From Herbiconiux aconitum (GTDB lineage Bacteria; Actinomycetota; Actinomycetes; Actinomycetales; Microbacteriaceae): 64,000 bases of DNA. The stretch covers positions 248,001-312,000 of the forward strand of contig NZ_JANLCM010000002.1 in the NCBI RefSeq assembly GCF_024979235.1, written 5' to 3'. Shown in pieces: positions 34,560 through 42,146 of the stretch. Position numbers and translations under genes: made by a program. Under the pieces are notes generated by a model that had not been told where the DNA came from, did no database searches, and saw only the letters and a program-made list of their open reading frames with translations. Numbering within the stretch: position 1 is the first letter of the stretch; every line of letters begins with the position of its first letter.

Positions 34560-35795
34560 TCGATCGCGGTGAGGGCCGTTGGAAACGGCGTCGAGGGAAC
34601 CGTCGGCGACCGTGATGGTGAGAGCGACACCCGCGGGCGCGTCCGTGGCTGCGCGCACGATGTGCCCGTCGGTGCCCTGCACGATCGAGTACCCGCGGTC
34701 GAGGGTGCGCTGCGGCGACAGGGCCCGCAGATGACCGGCGAGTTCGCGCACGGTGTTGCCCTCCCGCTCGATGACGCGGGACACGAGTTCGTCGCCGCGG
34801 GCCACGAATCGGGTGAGTTCTTCCGAGCGGGAGTCGATGATCCAGGAGGGCGTCGAGAGGGCCGGACGGCTGCGGATCTGCTCGATCCGCTCGACCTCGC
34901 GCGACACGAAAGCCGAGATCCGGCTCCGGATGCGCGTTCGTGCCTGATCGACGCGTGCGAGCTCCTCCGAGACGTCGGGCACCACGCGCTTCGCGGCATC
35001 CGTCGGCGTCGACGCCCGCAGATCGGCGACCGCGTCGAGCAGCGGGCGGTCGGCCTCGTGCCCGATCGCGCTCACGATGGGGGTGAGCGCAGCGGCTGCG
35101 GCGCGCACCACCGTCTCGTCGCTGAAGCCGAGGAGGTTCTGGAAGTCGCCGCCGCCGCGGGCGACGATGATCACGTCGATCTCGGGGTCGGCGTCGAGCA
35201 GCTCGATGGCGGCGACCACTTCGCGCGCCGTGCGTTCGCCCTGCACCGTGGCGTGCACCACCCGGAACCGCACCGACGGCCAGCGCAACTGGGCGTTGCG
35301 CAGTACATCCTTCTCGGCGTCGCTGTCTTTGCCCGTGATGAGACCGACTCCGCCCGGCAGGAAGGGCAGCGCCTTCTTGCGGGAGGCGTCGAACAGACCC
35401 TCCGAGGCGAGCTGGGCACGGAGGCGCTCCAGTCTTTCGAGCAGGTCGCCGAGCCCCACGTGCCGCATCTCGAATACCTGCATGGTGAGCGTGCCGCCGC
35501 GCACCCAGTAGTTCGGCTTGATCAGCGCGATCACGCGGTCGCCCTGCTTCAGGTCGGCCGGGATGCGCGCCTTCACCGACGACCAGATCGTGAACCCGAC
35601 GGTCGCGTCGCCCTCGAGGTCTTTGAGTTTGCCGTAGACGTTGCCGCCCGAGACGCCCCACTGGGTGATCTCGCCCTCGATCCAGGCCGTGCCGAGTCGC
35701 TCGATGTAGCCGCGGATCTTCTGCGCCAGCTCGCCGACCGGCCACGGGTTGTCCGCCGTGGGCGGCCCGGACACGAAAGCGGGGGCGTCGGTCAC
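34557..35795 (-). CDS. xseA: Exodeoxyribonuclease VII large subunit
   Basis: This 412-residue nuclease subunit has an N-terminal OB-fold (about 15-110: WIEGEITQWGVSGGNVYGKL), then the catalytic domain with GLITGKDSDAEKDVL, DVIIVARGGGDFQNLLGFSDE and SAIGHEADRPLLD. The C-terminal half is a long coiled coil that binds XseB. A good ribosome site (GAAGGAGAG) lies upstream. It is divergent from ispH. Confidence 0.94.
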   Translation of the reverse strand: MTDAPAFVSGPPTADNPWPVGELAQKIRGYIERLGTAWIEGEITQWGVSGGNVYGKLKDLEGDATVGFTIWSSVKARIPADLKQGDRVIALIKPNYWVRGGTLTMQVFEMRHVGLGDLLERLERLRAQLASEGLFDASRKKALPFLPGGVGLITGKDSDAEKDVLRNAQLRWPSVRFRVVHATVQGERTAREVVAAIELLDADPEIDVIIVARGGGDFQNLLGFSDETVVRAAAAALTPIVSAIGHEADRPLLDAVADLRASTPTDAAKRVVPDVSEELARVDQARTRIRSRISAFVSREVERIEQIRSRPALSTPSWIIDSRSEELTRFVARGDELVSRVIEREGNTVRELAGHLRALSPQRTLDRGYSIVQGTDGHIVRAATDAPAGVALTITVADGSLDAVSNGPHRDR

Positions 35796-35837
35796 AGGGG
35801 GTTCTCTCCTTCAGGCCGTTGCACAGATCGATCGAAG

Positions 35838-35843
35838 TAGACT
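35838..35843 (+). promoter_or_regulatory. -10 element for leaderless ispH transcript
   Basis: TAGACT is followed by six bases and GTG 35850. The same hexamer at the same distance precedes fgd and the AI-2E family gene. Confidence 0.5.
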
Positions 35844-35849
35844 CGGGGA

Positions 35850-36911
35850 GTGAGCAATGCGACCATCAGCCTCCCGATGCCGAGGATTCCCGGCACACGG
35901 AACAGGCTAAAGGATAACCCGGTGACCGGTGCCAAGCGTGTGCTGCTCGCAGCACCACGCGGCTATTGTGCAGGAGTGGACAGGGCCGTGGTCGCGGTCG
36001 AGAAAGCGCTCGAACACTACGGCGCTCCCGTCTACGTGCGCAAGCAGATCGTGCACAACGTGCACGTCGTGACGACGCTCGAGAAGCGCGGTGCCATCTT
36101 CGTCGAGGAGATCGACGAGGTTCCGGAAGGCTCGCACGTCGTGTTCTCGGCCCACGGTGTCTCTCCCGCTGTCGTGCAGGGCGCATCCGATCGCGGGCTG
36201 CTCGCCATCGATGCCACGTGCCCGCTCGTCACCAAGGTGCACCGCGAGGCCGTGCGCTTCGCGCGCGACGACTTCGAGATCCTGCTGATCGGCCACGAGG
36301 GCCACGAAGAGGTCGAGGGCACCGCGGGCGAGGCTCCCGAGCACATCACGCTGGTGGGCAGCCCGGATGCGGTCGCCGACATCGAGGTGAAAGACCCCGA
36401 CAAGGTGGTCTGGCTCTCACAGACCACGCTCTCGGTCGACGAGACGATGGAGACCGTGCGCCGCCTGCGCGAGAAGTTCCCGAACCTGCAAGACCCGCCG
36501 AGCGACGACATCTGCTACGCGACGCAGAATCGTCAGGTCGCCATCAAGAAGGTGGCGCAGGATGCGGACCTCGTCATCGTGGTCGGGTCGGCGAACTCCT
36601 CCAACTCGGTGCGCCTGGTCGAGGTGGCCTTGGAGTACGGCGCGAAGGCCGCCTACCGCGTCGATTACGCGCACGAGGTGAAGCAGGAGTGGCTCGACGG
36701 CGTGCAGACCGTGGGCGTGACCTCCGGAGCATCCGTTCCTGAGGTGCTCGTGCAGGAGCTGCTCGACGACCTCGCCGGCGCCGGCTACGGCGACATCGAG
36801 ACCGTGCAGACCGCCGAAGAAGACCTCGTCTTCTCGCTGCCGAAAGAGCTGCGCCGCGACACCGCCGGCAAGAAGGACACCCGGGCGCTCGGCGGCCGCC
36901 ACCGCGGCTGA
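35850..36911 (+). CDS. ispH: 4-hydroxy-3-methylbut-2-enyl diphosphate reductase
   Basis: This 353-residue iron-sulfur enzyme catalyses the last step of the MEP isoprenoid pathway. The three cluster cysteines are in [23 protein letters not shown] and [20 protein letters not shown] holds a conserved His. It supplies precursors for UppS, which is encoded elsewhere in the window. A second, diverged copy of its last 24 codons lies about 1.65 kb downstream at 38541-38612, marking an insertion directly after this gene. Confidence 0.95.
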   Translation: MSNATISLPMPRIPGTRNRLKDNPVTGAKRVLLAAPRGYCAGVDRAVVAVEKALEHYGAPVYVRKQIVHNVHVVTTLEKRGAIFVEEIDEVPEGSHVVFSAHGVSPAVVQGASDRGLLAIDATCPLVTKVHREAVRFARDDFEILLIGHEGHEEVEGTAGEAPEHITLVGSPDAVADIEVKDPDKVVWLSQTTLSVDETMETVRRLREKFPNLQDPPSDDICYATQNRQVAIKKVAQDADLVIVVGSANSSNSVRLVEVALEYGAKAAYRVDYAHEVKQEWLDGVQTVGVTSGASVPEVLVQELLDDLAGAGYGDIETVQTAEEDLVFSLPKELRRDTAGKKDTRALGGRHRG

Positions 36912-36918
36912 CCCCTTC

Positions 36919-37902
36919 TCAGTGCAACCAAGCCCAGAGAAGAGCACCCGCCACGACGGTCGCGCAGACGGCTTCGACCAGCTGCGTGGACCGGTTGGAA
37001 CGACCGATCGACAGGCGCAATCGAGGGCGTTCGCGCGCGGAACTCGCGCTCGCCCGCCGCTGGTCGAGAGGGTCTCTACCGGTCCCCACTCGATTGAGTC
37101 GCTGAACGCGCTTGAGTGAGTCTGCTCCGACGGATGACAGCAGTCGCAACGATCGCTCCCACTGAGTCCGGTCATCTGGATCGAACCGCCCGGGAGTGAA
37201 AAAGAAGACACGATTTCCGGTGAACTCCATGCTAGAGAAGCCGGCATTGTCGACGAGGCTCGCCATGAGGTCAGGCGTGAGCAAGTAGAGCGTGTCGAGC
37301 TTGGCATCGGGGGTGCAATAAAGATCGAAGTACTTCGGAAAGTCGCCTTCTAACGTCATCTTCAGTTTTGGATCGAACGAGGCCGGCAGGCTCCTGCTCC
37401 TCGGGTCGCGCGAGACGAGCATGATGTGTGGAAGTGATGCACCCGCCACGAGTTGCGAAGTGAATCCCCAGTTCTCAGTGACGAAAGTGCCCGCCCGCTC
37501 GACGTCAAGCGACAACGTTCCGATTCGGACGCTCCCATTGGCATCCGCACTGCGAAATTCGTCGCTGGTCCGGCAATTCCGAGCACGATAGATCAGCGCG
37601 CTCGATTCCGTCCAATTTCCCGCCCGCAGGTAGGTGAGTCCATTGGCTGCCGCGAGCCGATTCAGGCGTGCTTCTCGCCGGGCCCGCGCGACTCGTCGGG
37701 CAGCTTCCACCGCGAAGACTCCGGCGCTTGCGATCGCCAGCGCAGCGTAGGCGCGCTTCGGAGTCGGCGGCAAGATAGACGCGATGGCGACGGCTAGGGC
37801 GGCCGCGATAAGCCGGAGGAGCCAGACTGCCCAAGTGCTGGCCAATAGCCGCTCCCAGGATTTTGGACGCCCTCGAACTCCGCTCAAGTCGAATTCGTTC
37901 AT
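36919..37902 (-). CDS. Unknown membrane protein on an inserted segment
   Basis: This 327-residue protein has two N-terminal helices (about 25-45 and 50-66), a cytoplasmic domain of about 220 residues and a C-terminal helix. The middle region contains FDLYCTPDAKLDTLYLLTPDL and EFTGNRVFFFTPGRFD. I recognise no named family. The gene is visibly less GC-rich than its neighbours. It ends eight bases from the ispH stop in a convergent arrangement. With the lipoprotein gene upstream it lies inside the segment bounded by the duplicated ispH end. Confidence 0.65.
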   Translation of the reverse strand: MNEFDLSGVRGRPKSWERLLASTWAVWLLRLIAAALAVAIASILPPTPKRAYAALAIASAGVFAVEAARRVARARREARLNRLAAANGLTYLRAGNWTESSALIYRARNCRTSDEFRSADANGSVRIGTLSLDVERAGTFVTENWGFTSQLVAGASLPHIMLVSRDPRSRSLPASFDPKLKMTLEGDFPKYFDLYCTPDAKLDTLYLLTPDLMASLVDNAGFSSMEFTGNRVFFFTPGRFDPDDRTQWERSLRLLSSVGADSLKRVQRLNRVGTGRDPLDQRRASASSARERPRLRLSIGRSNRSTQLVEAVCATVVAGALLWAWLH

Positions 37903-37937
37903 CGATCATCCGTGTTCTCGGATAGCGGTCGTGAGCA

Positions 37938-38465
37938 TCATCGTGCAGCCCCACGGAGGGTCCCCACCGTCGGAGCGCTCGAATCCCCAACCATGCAAGA
38001 GATCAGCCGATCGCCGGTGATCCACGAGGTGGCGGTGGGCTTGTAACTCGTCACGTCGAGTGTCGAATCGTCGTAGGGGAGTCCGATGAAGGCGGCAAAC
38101 CGATCGGTGCAACCGCTGTCGGCTTCTTGCGCGAGCGACACAGGGTCCCACGACGCGTCAGTCACCGTAAACTCATCGAAGATCTCCAGGTCGTGGGGTG
38201 CTGCGCAGTCGACGAGAGGAACGTCGGAGATCAGCATCTCATCGATGTCGTTGAGGCAGTCCCCAACCTTTAGAGTGAATACGTCGGTCTGTTTGGGATC
38301 GGCCGATGGAGCCGTCGAAGCGTGCGTCGTCGGGGTCGGGGTCGGGGCGACGGTGACCGTGGTCGGATCGACCGGTGCTCCGCTCGGCACCTGGTCGCCT
38401 GCGCAACCAGTCAGGACCAGGGCGAGGCCGATGGATGCGGTAAGAGCCAGTCGTTTAATGAGCAT
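37938..38465 (-). CDS. Septum_form family lipoprotein
   Basis: This 175-residue protein has a signal peptide with lipobox LTGC (Cys21), a Thr/Pro/Ala linker and a domain resembling the Septum_form family. Visible segments are TLKVGDCLNDID, DCAAPHDLEIFDEF and a later SWITGDRLISCMVGD, with paired cysteines. It is probably exported and lipid-anchored. The family name comes from a proposed division role that is weakly supported. TATTAT six bases before ATG 38465 gives a clear leaderless promoter. The gene is less GC-rich than its surroundings and is part of the insertion after ispH. Confidence 0.78.
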   Translation of the reverse strand: MLIKRLALTASIGLALVLTGCAGDQVPSGAPVDPTTVTVAPTPTPTTHASTAPSADPKQTDVFTLKVGDCLNDIDEMLISDVPLVDCAAPHDLEIFDEFTVTDASWDPVSLAQEADSGCTDRFAAFIGLPYDDSTLDVTSYKPTATSWITGDRLISCMVGDSSAPTVGTLRGAAR

Positions 38466-38471
38466 TCATCA

Positions 38472-38477
38472 ATAATA
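38472..38477 (-). promoter_or_regulatory. -10 element for the Septum_form lipoprotein gene
   Basis: On the minus strand TATTAT is followed by six bases and ATG 38465. It is the closest match to the -10 consensus in the window. Confidence 0.55.
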
Positions 38478-38530
38478 AGACTACTCCGGTCTGACACCAA
38501 GAATCGGCAAAGGAACGGCCGGTGGGCGCC

Positions 38531-38643
38531 CAATGCCGCTGCCGCAGCAGCTGCGCCGCGACACCGCAGGCAACAAGGACACCCGCGCCCTGGGCGGTCG
38601 CCACCGCGCCGAGGCCGAGGTGTTCTTCCCAGACTGGTTGTGA
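38531..38643 (+). pseudogene. Diverged remnant of the ispH 3' end
   Basis: The + strand reading [20 protein letters not shown] aligns with the IspH C-terminus [20 protein letters not shown]. The DNA has an 18-base exact match (GCTGCGCCGCGACACCGC). Only the last 24 or so codons are present. The reading then runs into sequence belonging to the transposase remnant on the other strand and stops at 38643. There is no start codon or catalytic region. It differs from the intact gene at several positions, so it is either an old duplication or part of a foreign ispH allele. Confidence 0.85.
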
Positions 38644-39030
38644 CGCGTTCGATAGGTGATTTGCCGCCGATGCCGGTGTGGGGTCTGGGGCTATTGTTGT
38701 GATGGTGCCAGGTGTCGTAAGTCGCGGCCCTGGCTTCATCGCTGTGGTAAGTGGCCGCGTAGGCCCATTCCTGGGTGAGGGTGCGGTTGAAGCGCTCGAC
38801 CTTCCCGTTGGTCTGTAGCCGGTAGGGGCGGGTGAAGCGATGCTTGACGGTTGGGCCTCGTTGAAGGCGTGAGCGGCCCGCTGGCCTGATCCAGATGGGC
38901 GAGTTTCGACATCAGGAAGGGAGCGAGGACCCGTTCGACTGTGGATCGGTTGATGGGGAGGTGGTAGCCGATGCGATGTGGGCCCCTCCGGCGGGTGAAC
39001 CGGAGGGCGATGATGCGCCGCTCGACGTGT
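38625..39030 (-). pseudogene. Decayed IS481-family transposase
   Basis: Two minus-strand fragments match IS481-type transposases. The first (39030 down to about 38880) reads HVERRIIALRFTRRRGPHRI, then STVERVLAPF and LAHLDQA, from the N-terminal helix-turn-helix region. The second (about 38850 down to 38640) reads RFTRPYRLQTNGKVERFNRT, holding the Glu of the DDE triad, then the C-terminal end. The central catalytic Asp region between them is deleted and the fragments are in different frames. The N-terminus is also missing, so it cannot be active. Confidence 0.82.
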
Positions 39031-39164
39031 GACTGTCGAAATGAGTGTGGTAACCCACTTCGATACCGGAGGTCTTCGCTATCTCAGCTCACGCCACGCT
39101 GATCAGAACGTGCCAGTGAAGAACAAACTAACGCCCTCCTCAGAGCGGGCCTCCGCGCCGTTGT
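39031..39164. other. Spacer beside the transposase remnant
   Basis: No gene is seen between the transposase remnant and the DUF6264 stop. It probably holds the end of the degraded element and the transcription end of the DUF6264 gene. No clear terminal inverted repeat could be assigned. Confidence 0.4.
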
Positions 39165-39758
39165 CTAGGCCCCCTGCGAGTCGACGATGGCGTTGATCAG
39201 CGCACCATCGGCGAAGAACGCCAGCATGAGCACGAAGAACAACGCCATGAAGCTCAGCACGCCGCAGGCGAGCGGGATGAAGAAGGCGCGCCGGCGTGCC
39301 CGGAGCGCCTTCACCGACAGCCACACCGCGGCAGCGTAGATGAGCGCGAGCACGACGGAGCCGACGATTCCGAGCAGGCTCGCGGCACCGGTGGCCGTGT
39401 AGGTCACGTCGATCTTCTGGATGTCGAGCACCTGCTGGATGACCCGGCGCAGATCGAGGAGACTCGCGATGCTGTTGATCGTCGTGAAGAACCCGATCGC
39501 GAGGAGCAGTGACGTCACGATCGCGTCGCCGGTCGCGATCGGAGCGCGAACACCAGGGTCTCCGGAGCCCCCGCGGGATGACGCCGGGGCGCCGGGAGCG
39601 CGCGCATCGCGAACCACCGGACCAGAGCGTGCCGGCACCGTCGCCGGAGCCGGAGAGGCGGACTCGTCCGCATCCGGAACCGCCTCCTGAGGCGGCTTCC
39701 AGACCCAGCCCTCGGGGGCCAGCTCTCCGTACTTCGGCTTCGGTCGCTCGTCGGTCAC
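39165..39758 (-). CDS. DUF6264-like membrane protein
   Basis: This 197-residue protein starts at GTG 39758 with KPKYGELAPEGWVWKPPQ, an opening I associate with the DUF6264 family of Microbacteriaceae. A Pro/Ala-rich linker follows, then four membrane helices (about 78-100, 122-145, 150-165 and 170-192). It lies 19 bases downstream of fbaA on the same strand. Function unknown. It would be the direct neighbour of ispH if the inserted segment were removed. Confidence 0.75.
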   Translation of the reverse strand: MTDERPKPKYGELAPEGWVWKPPQEAVPDADESASPAPATVPARSGPVVRDARAPGAPASSRGGSGDPGVRAPIATGDAIVTSLLLAIGFFTTINSIASLLDLRRVIQQVLDIQKIDVTYTATGAASLLGIVGSVVLALIYAAAVWLSVKALRARRRAFFIPLACGVLSFMALFFVLMLAFFADGALINAIVDSQGA

Positions 39759-39777
39759 GCGATGGTCTCCCGGATGC

Positions 39778-40803
39778 TTACTTCCCCGAGTGGCCGGCGG
39801 AGCCGAGCTGCTGGGTGGCTTCGACGACGCGTGCGGCCATCGCGGTCTCCGCGATCTTGCCCCAGGCGCGGGGGTCGTACTGCTTCTTGTTGCCCACCTC
39901 GCCGTCGACCTTGAGCACACCCTCGTAGTTGGTGAACATGGTGCCGGCGATCGAGCGGGTGAAAGCGTACTGCGTGTCGGTGTCGATGTTCATCTTGATG
40001 ACGCCGTTCGCCACTGCCTCGGCGATCTCGGCGTCGGAGGAGCCCGACCCGCCGTGGAACACCAGGTCGAGCGGCTTCGGACCGGTGCCGAACTTCGCCT
40101 GCAGGCCGACCTGGATCTCCTTGAGGAGCTCCGGCTTCAGCTTCACATTGCCGGGCTTGTAGACGCCGTGCACGTTGCCGAAGGTGAGGGCGGCCATGTA
40201 GCGGCCCTGCTCACCGAGGCCCAGGGCGTCGACGGTCTTGATCGCGTCGTCGAGCGTGGTGTAGAGGTGCTCGTTGATGTCGTGGCTCACACCGTCTTCC
40301 TCGCCGCCGACGACGCCGATCTCGACCTCGAGGATGGCGTTGATGGCCTTGGTGCGCTTCAGCATGTCTTCGGCGATGGTGAGGTTCTCGTCGAGTGGGA
40401 TGGCCGAGCCGTCCCACATGTGCGACTGGAAGATGGGGTTACGACCCGCCTTGACCTCCTCCTCGGAGGCGGCGATGAGCGGCAGCACGAAGTCGGCGAG
40501 GGCTGGCTGCGGGCAGTGGTCGGTGTGCAGCGCGACGGTTATGGGATAGTTCTTCGCGACCTGGTGCGCGAACGCGGCGAACGCGAGTGCACCGGTGGCA
40601 CGGGCCTTGACCGTCTGGCCGGCGAAGTAGTCGGCGCCGCCGGTGGTGACCTGGATGATGCCATCCGACTCCGCCTCGGCCAGTCCCTGCAGAACCGCGT
40701 TCAACGTCTGCGACGAAGAGACGTTGACGGCGGGGTAGGCGAACCCCTTGGACTTCGCCTTGTCGAGCATCTCTGCGTACTGGTCGGGTGTTGCAATGGG
40801 CAT
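39778..40803 (-). CDS. fbaA: Class II fructose-bisphosphate aldolase
   Basis: This 341-residue zinc aldolase cleaves fructose-1,6-bisphosphate in glycolysis and forms it in gluconeogenesis. Zinc-ligand segments are VALHTDHCPQ, FGNVHGVYKPG and DLVFHGGSGSSD. The length is typical of the class IIA enzyme. AAAGGAGAT precedes ATG 40803. It is divergent from glpX, which encodes the opposing gluconeogenic phosphatase. Confidence 0.95.
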   Translation of the reverse strand: MPIATPDQYAEMLDKAKSKGFAYPAVNVSSSQTLNAVLQGLAEAESDGIIQVTTGGADYFAGQTVKARATGALAFAAFAHQVAKNYPITVALHTDHCPQPALADFVLPLIAASEEEVKAGRNPIFQSHMWDGSAIPLDENLTIAEDMLKRTKAINAILEVEIGVVGGEEDGVSHDINEHLYTTLDDAIKTVDALGLGEQGRYMAALTFGNVHGVYKPGNVKLKPELLKEIQVGLQAKFGTGPKPLDLVFHGGSGSSDAEIAEAVANGVIKMNIDTDTQYAFTRSIAGTMFTNYEGVLKVDGEVGNKKQYDPRAWGKIAETAMAARVVEATQQLGSAGHSGK

Positions 40804-40988
40804 GTCATCTCCTTTGGTGGGCGCGGACGCGTCGCGCCGGCCGGTGCCGTGTCACGTTCGAGTCTAGCCAGGCCTGCGCGGCCCGGTCGGGGCCGATAGG
40901 CTGGAAACAGGCATCTGGACCCATCGGCCCTCCCGGCACGACGAAGTCGCCGCGCTGGGTCGGCTGGCCCTCCTCGAAAGGACACGTC

Positions 40989-41972
40989 ATGACCGCCGAC
41001 AGCGCTCATCTCTTCGACCACCCCGACCGAAACCTCGCACTGGAGCTGGTGCGAGCCACCGAGGCCGCGGCGATCCGCGCGCAGCCGTTCATCGGCAAGG
41101 GCGACAAGAACGCAGCCGACGGCGCCGCGGTCGATGCGATGCGCAAGTTCCTCGGCACGGTCGACTTCGAGGGTGTGATCGTGATCGGCGAGGGCGAGAA
41201 AGACCAGGCGCCGATGCTCTTCAACGGAGAGCACGTCGGCACCGGACGCGGACCAGCGTGTGACATCGCGGTCGACCCGATCGACGGCACCTCGCTCACC
41301 GCGGCCGGCCGGCAGAACGCCATCTCGATGCTCGCGGCCTCCGACCGCGGAACCATGCTCGACGCCTCGTCGGTCTTCTACATGAACAAGATCGTGACGG
41401 ATGCCGACGGCTTCGGCATCATCGACATCGACCGACCGATCGGCGACAACATCCGCGCGCTGGCAAAAGCAAAAGGGAAGGATGTCGGCGACATCCGCGT
41501 CGCGGTGCTCGACCGTCCCCGGCACCAGCAGCTGATCGACGACATCCGCGCCAGCGGAGCCGGCACCCGGCTCCTGCTCGACGGCGATGTAGCGGGCGGC
41601 ATCAACGCCGCCCGCTACGGCACCCGCATCGACATGTGCGTCGGCATCGGCGGCAGCCCCGAGGGCGTGGCGACCGCGTGCGCGATCAAAGCGCTCGGTG
41701 GATTCATCCAGACCCGCCTCGCACCGAAGAACGACGACGAACGCCAGAAAGGCATCGACGCGGGTCTCGACCTCGACAAACTTTACGAGGCCGACGACCT
41801 GGTGAGCGGAGACAACACCTTCTTCGTGGCGACCGGTGTGACCGACGGCGGTCTGGTGGCCGGAGTCAAGCGACTCGGGCCGATCATCCGCACGGAGTCG
41901 ATCGTCATGCGATCGCACTCGGGAACGATTCGCCGCATCGAGGCGGATCATCTTGTGTCGAAATGGTTGTAG
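40989..41972 (+). CDS. glpX: Class II fructose-1,6-bisphosphatase
   Basis: This 327-residue GlpX-type phosphatase hydrolyses fructose-1,6-bisphosphate in gluconeogenesis. Metal and substrate motifs are VIGEGEKDQAPML, DIAVDPIDGTSLTA and GGSPEGVATACAI. ATG 40989 follows a good ribosome site (GAAAGGAC); longer readings of the frame extend into the fbaA promoter region. Confidence 0.94.
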   Translation: MTADSAHLFDHPDRNLALELVRATEAAAIRAQPFIGKGDKNAADGAAVDAMRKFLGTVDFEGVIVIGEGEKDQAPMLFNGEHVGTGRGPACDIAVDPIDGTSLTAAGRQNAISMLAASDRGTMLDASSVFYMNKIVTDADGFGIIDIDRPIGDNIRALAKAKGKDVGDIRVAVLDRPRHQQLIDDIRASGAGTRLLLDGDVAGGINAARYGTRIDMCVGIGGSPEGVATACAIKALGGFIQTRLAPKNDDERQKGIDAGLDLDKLYEADDLVSGDNTFFVATGVTDGGLVAGVKRLGPIIRTESIVMRSHSGTIRRIEADHLVSKWL

Positions 41973-41996
41973 GCGACCTCTGCGCTTCTCGGTGAC

Positions 41997-42083
41997 GCTG
42001 GGCTTCCGGCGGTTTCCGCCTCCCGCCTAAGGGTTGAGCGGAGCTCAAAGGCGGCGGGAGCCGGAAACCGCCGAAAGCCCAGC
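41997..42083. repeat. 31-bp imperfect inverted repeat (long hairpin)
   Basis: Arms 41997-42027 and 42053-42083 pair with two mismatches. The 25-base loop contains a nested palindrome, TTGAGC GGA GCTCAA. It lies between the convergent glpX and rmuC genes. It could be a bidirectional terminator, but the length and nested structure also suit a small dispersed palindromic or MITE-like element. Confidence 0.85.
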
Positions 42084-42146
42084 TCTCGTCGCGCATTCCT
42101 GATGGGATGCCGGGTCAGCAGCCAAGGGGGCGGTGGGTGGGTCTTG

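Noticed and set aside
36912..39164. Integrative element with an integrase and att sites
   Set aside because: The duplicated ispH end suggests recombination, but there is no integrase gene and the copies are too diverged to be recent att repeats.
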